Shown: positions 32,360 to 32,387 of the stretch, piece by piece
Numbering within the stretch: the stretch's first letter is position 1
How the letters are laid out: every line of letters begins with the position of its first letter
Assembly: GCF_016820635.1 (NCBI RefSeq)
Contig: NZ_WSFU01000141.1
Span: forward strand, 1 to 32,387
Reading direction: 5' to 3'
DNA length: 32,387 bases
Origin: Anaeromonas gelatinilytica
GTDB lineage: Bacteria > Bacillota > Clostridia > Tissierellales > SIT17
The notes under the pieces: model-generated
Database searches by the model: none
Told to the model about the DNA's origin: nothing
Seen by the model: only the letters and a program-made list of their open reading frames with translations
Program-made: the position numbers and the translations under genes

Positions 32360-32387
32360 TGGTGCCCAGAGGCGGAATCGAACCACC
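32360..32387 (-). tRNA. tRNA gene, 3' part (cut by window end)
   Basis: The minus strand reads GGTGG-TTCGATT-CCGCC (5-bp T-stem and 7-nt T-loop with TTCGA), then the acceptor strand TCTGGGC, discriminator A and an encoded CCA ending at 32360. The 5' acceptor strand should be GCCCAGA. The anticodon lies beyond the window, so the isotype cannot be assigned. Confidence 0.88.

Overview
The window is AT-rich DNA from an anaerobic, low-GC Gram-positive bacterium, most likely a member of the Clostridia or Tissierellia. The evidence is a class III (oxygen-sensitive) ribonucleotide reductase with its radical-SAM activase, an [FeFe]-hydrogenase-like protein, 4-hydroxybutyryl-CoA dehydratase with its CoA-transferase, AddAB, a sigma-54 activator, strong AGGAGG ribosome binding sites and frequent TTG/GTG starts. 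A Tyr/Gly/Pro-rich coat-like protein with a sigma-K-like promoter hints at sporulation. No species can be named from the sequence alone.

Left part (1-7500): an FMN-dependent nitronate monooxygenase/FabK-like oxidoreductase converges on an [FeFe]-hydrogenase-like protein. A stand-alone LytTR DNA-binding protein follows. A secreted subtilisin-like protease is preceded by a sigma-A promoter and a 22-codon leader ORF that carries the protease ribosome binding site inside it. Next comes a YtrA-type GntR regulator with an ABC ATPase and permease, in one overlapping operon, divergent from a 37-residue hydrophobic peptide gene.

Middle part (7500-19000): nrdD-nrdG, with an inverted repeat over the nrdD promoter, then a hemerythrin-like protein and the coat-like protein. 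The metabolic centre is a five-gene operon transcribed leftwards: abfD, a NifU-like protein, a small CGGC-type Cys protein, a 4-hydroxybutyrate CoA-transferase and an NCS2-like permease. Upstream of abfD lies a near-perfect -24/-12 sigma-54 promoter. About 190-275 bp further upstream are three copies of a GTTGCA-N4-TGCAAC palindrome, adjacent to the gene for a PAS/AAA+/Fis sigma-54 activator. Together these suggest inducible, sigma-54-dependent conversion of 4-hydroxybutyrate to crotonyl-CoA.

Right part (19000-32387): a coiled-coil protein of unknown function, a half-size ABC exporter, one or two tiny membrane-peptide ORFs around a 46-bp perfect palindrome, and an XRE-TPR regulator. The addB-addA pair follows, in which AddA also carries the four-Cys iron-sulfur staple normally associated with AddB. 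A 183-residue unknown protein is divergent from a PcrA/UvrD-type helicase. The window ends in the 3' part of a tRNA gene on the minus strand. Most convergent gene pairs are separated by clear hairpin terminators. No CRISPR array, insertion sequence or rRNA was seen.
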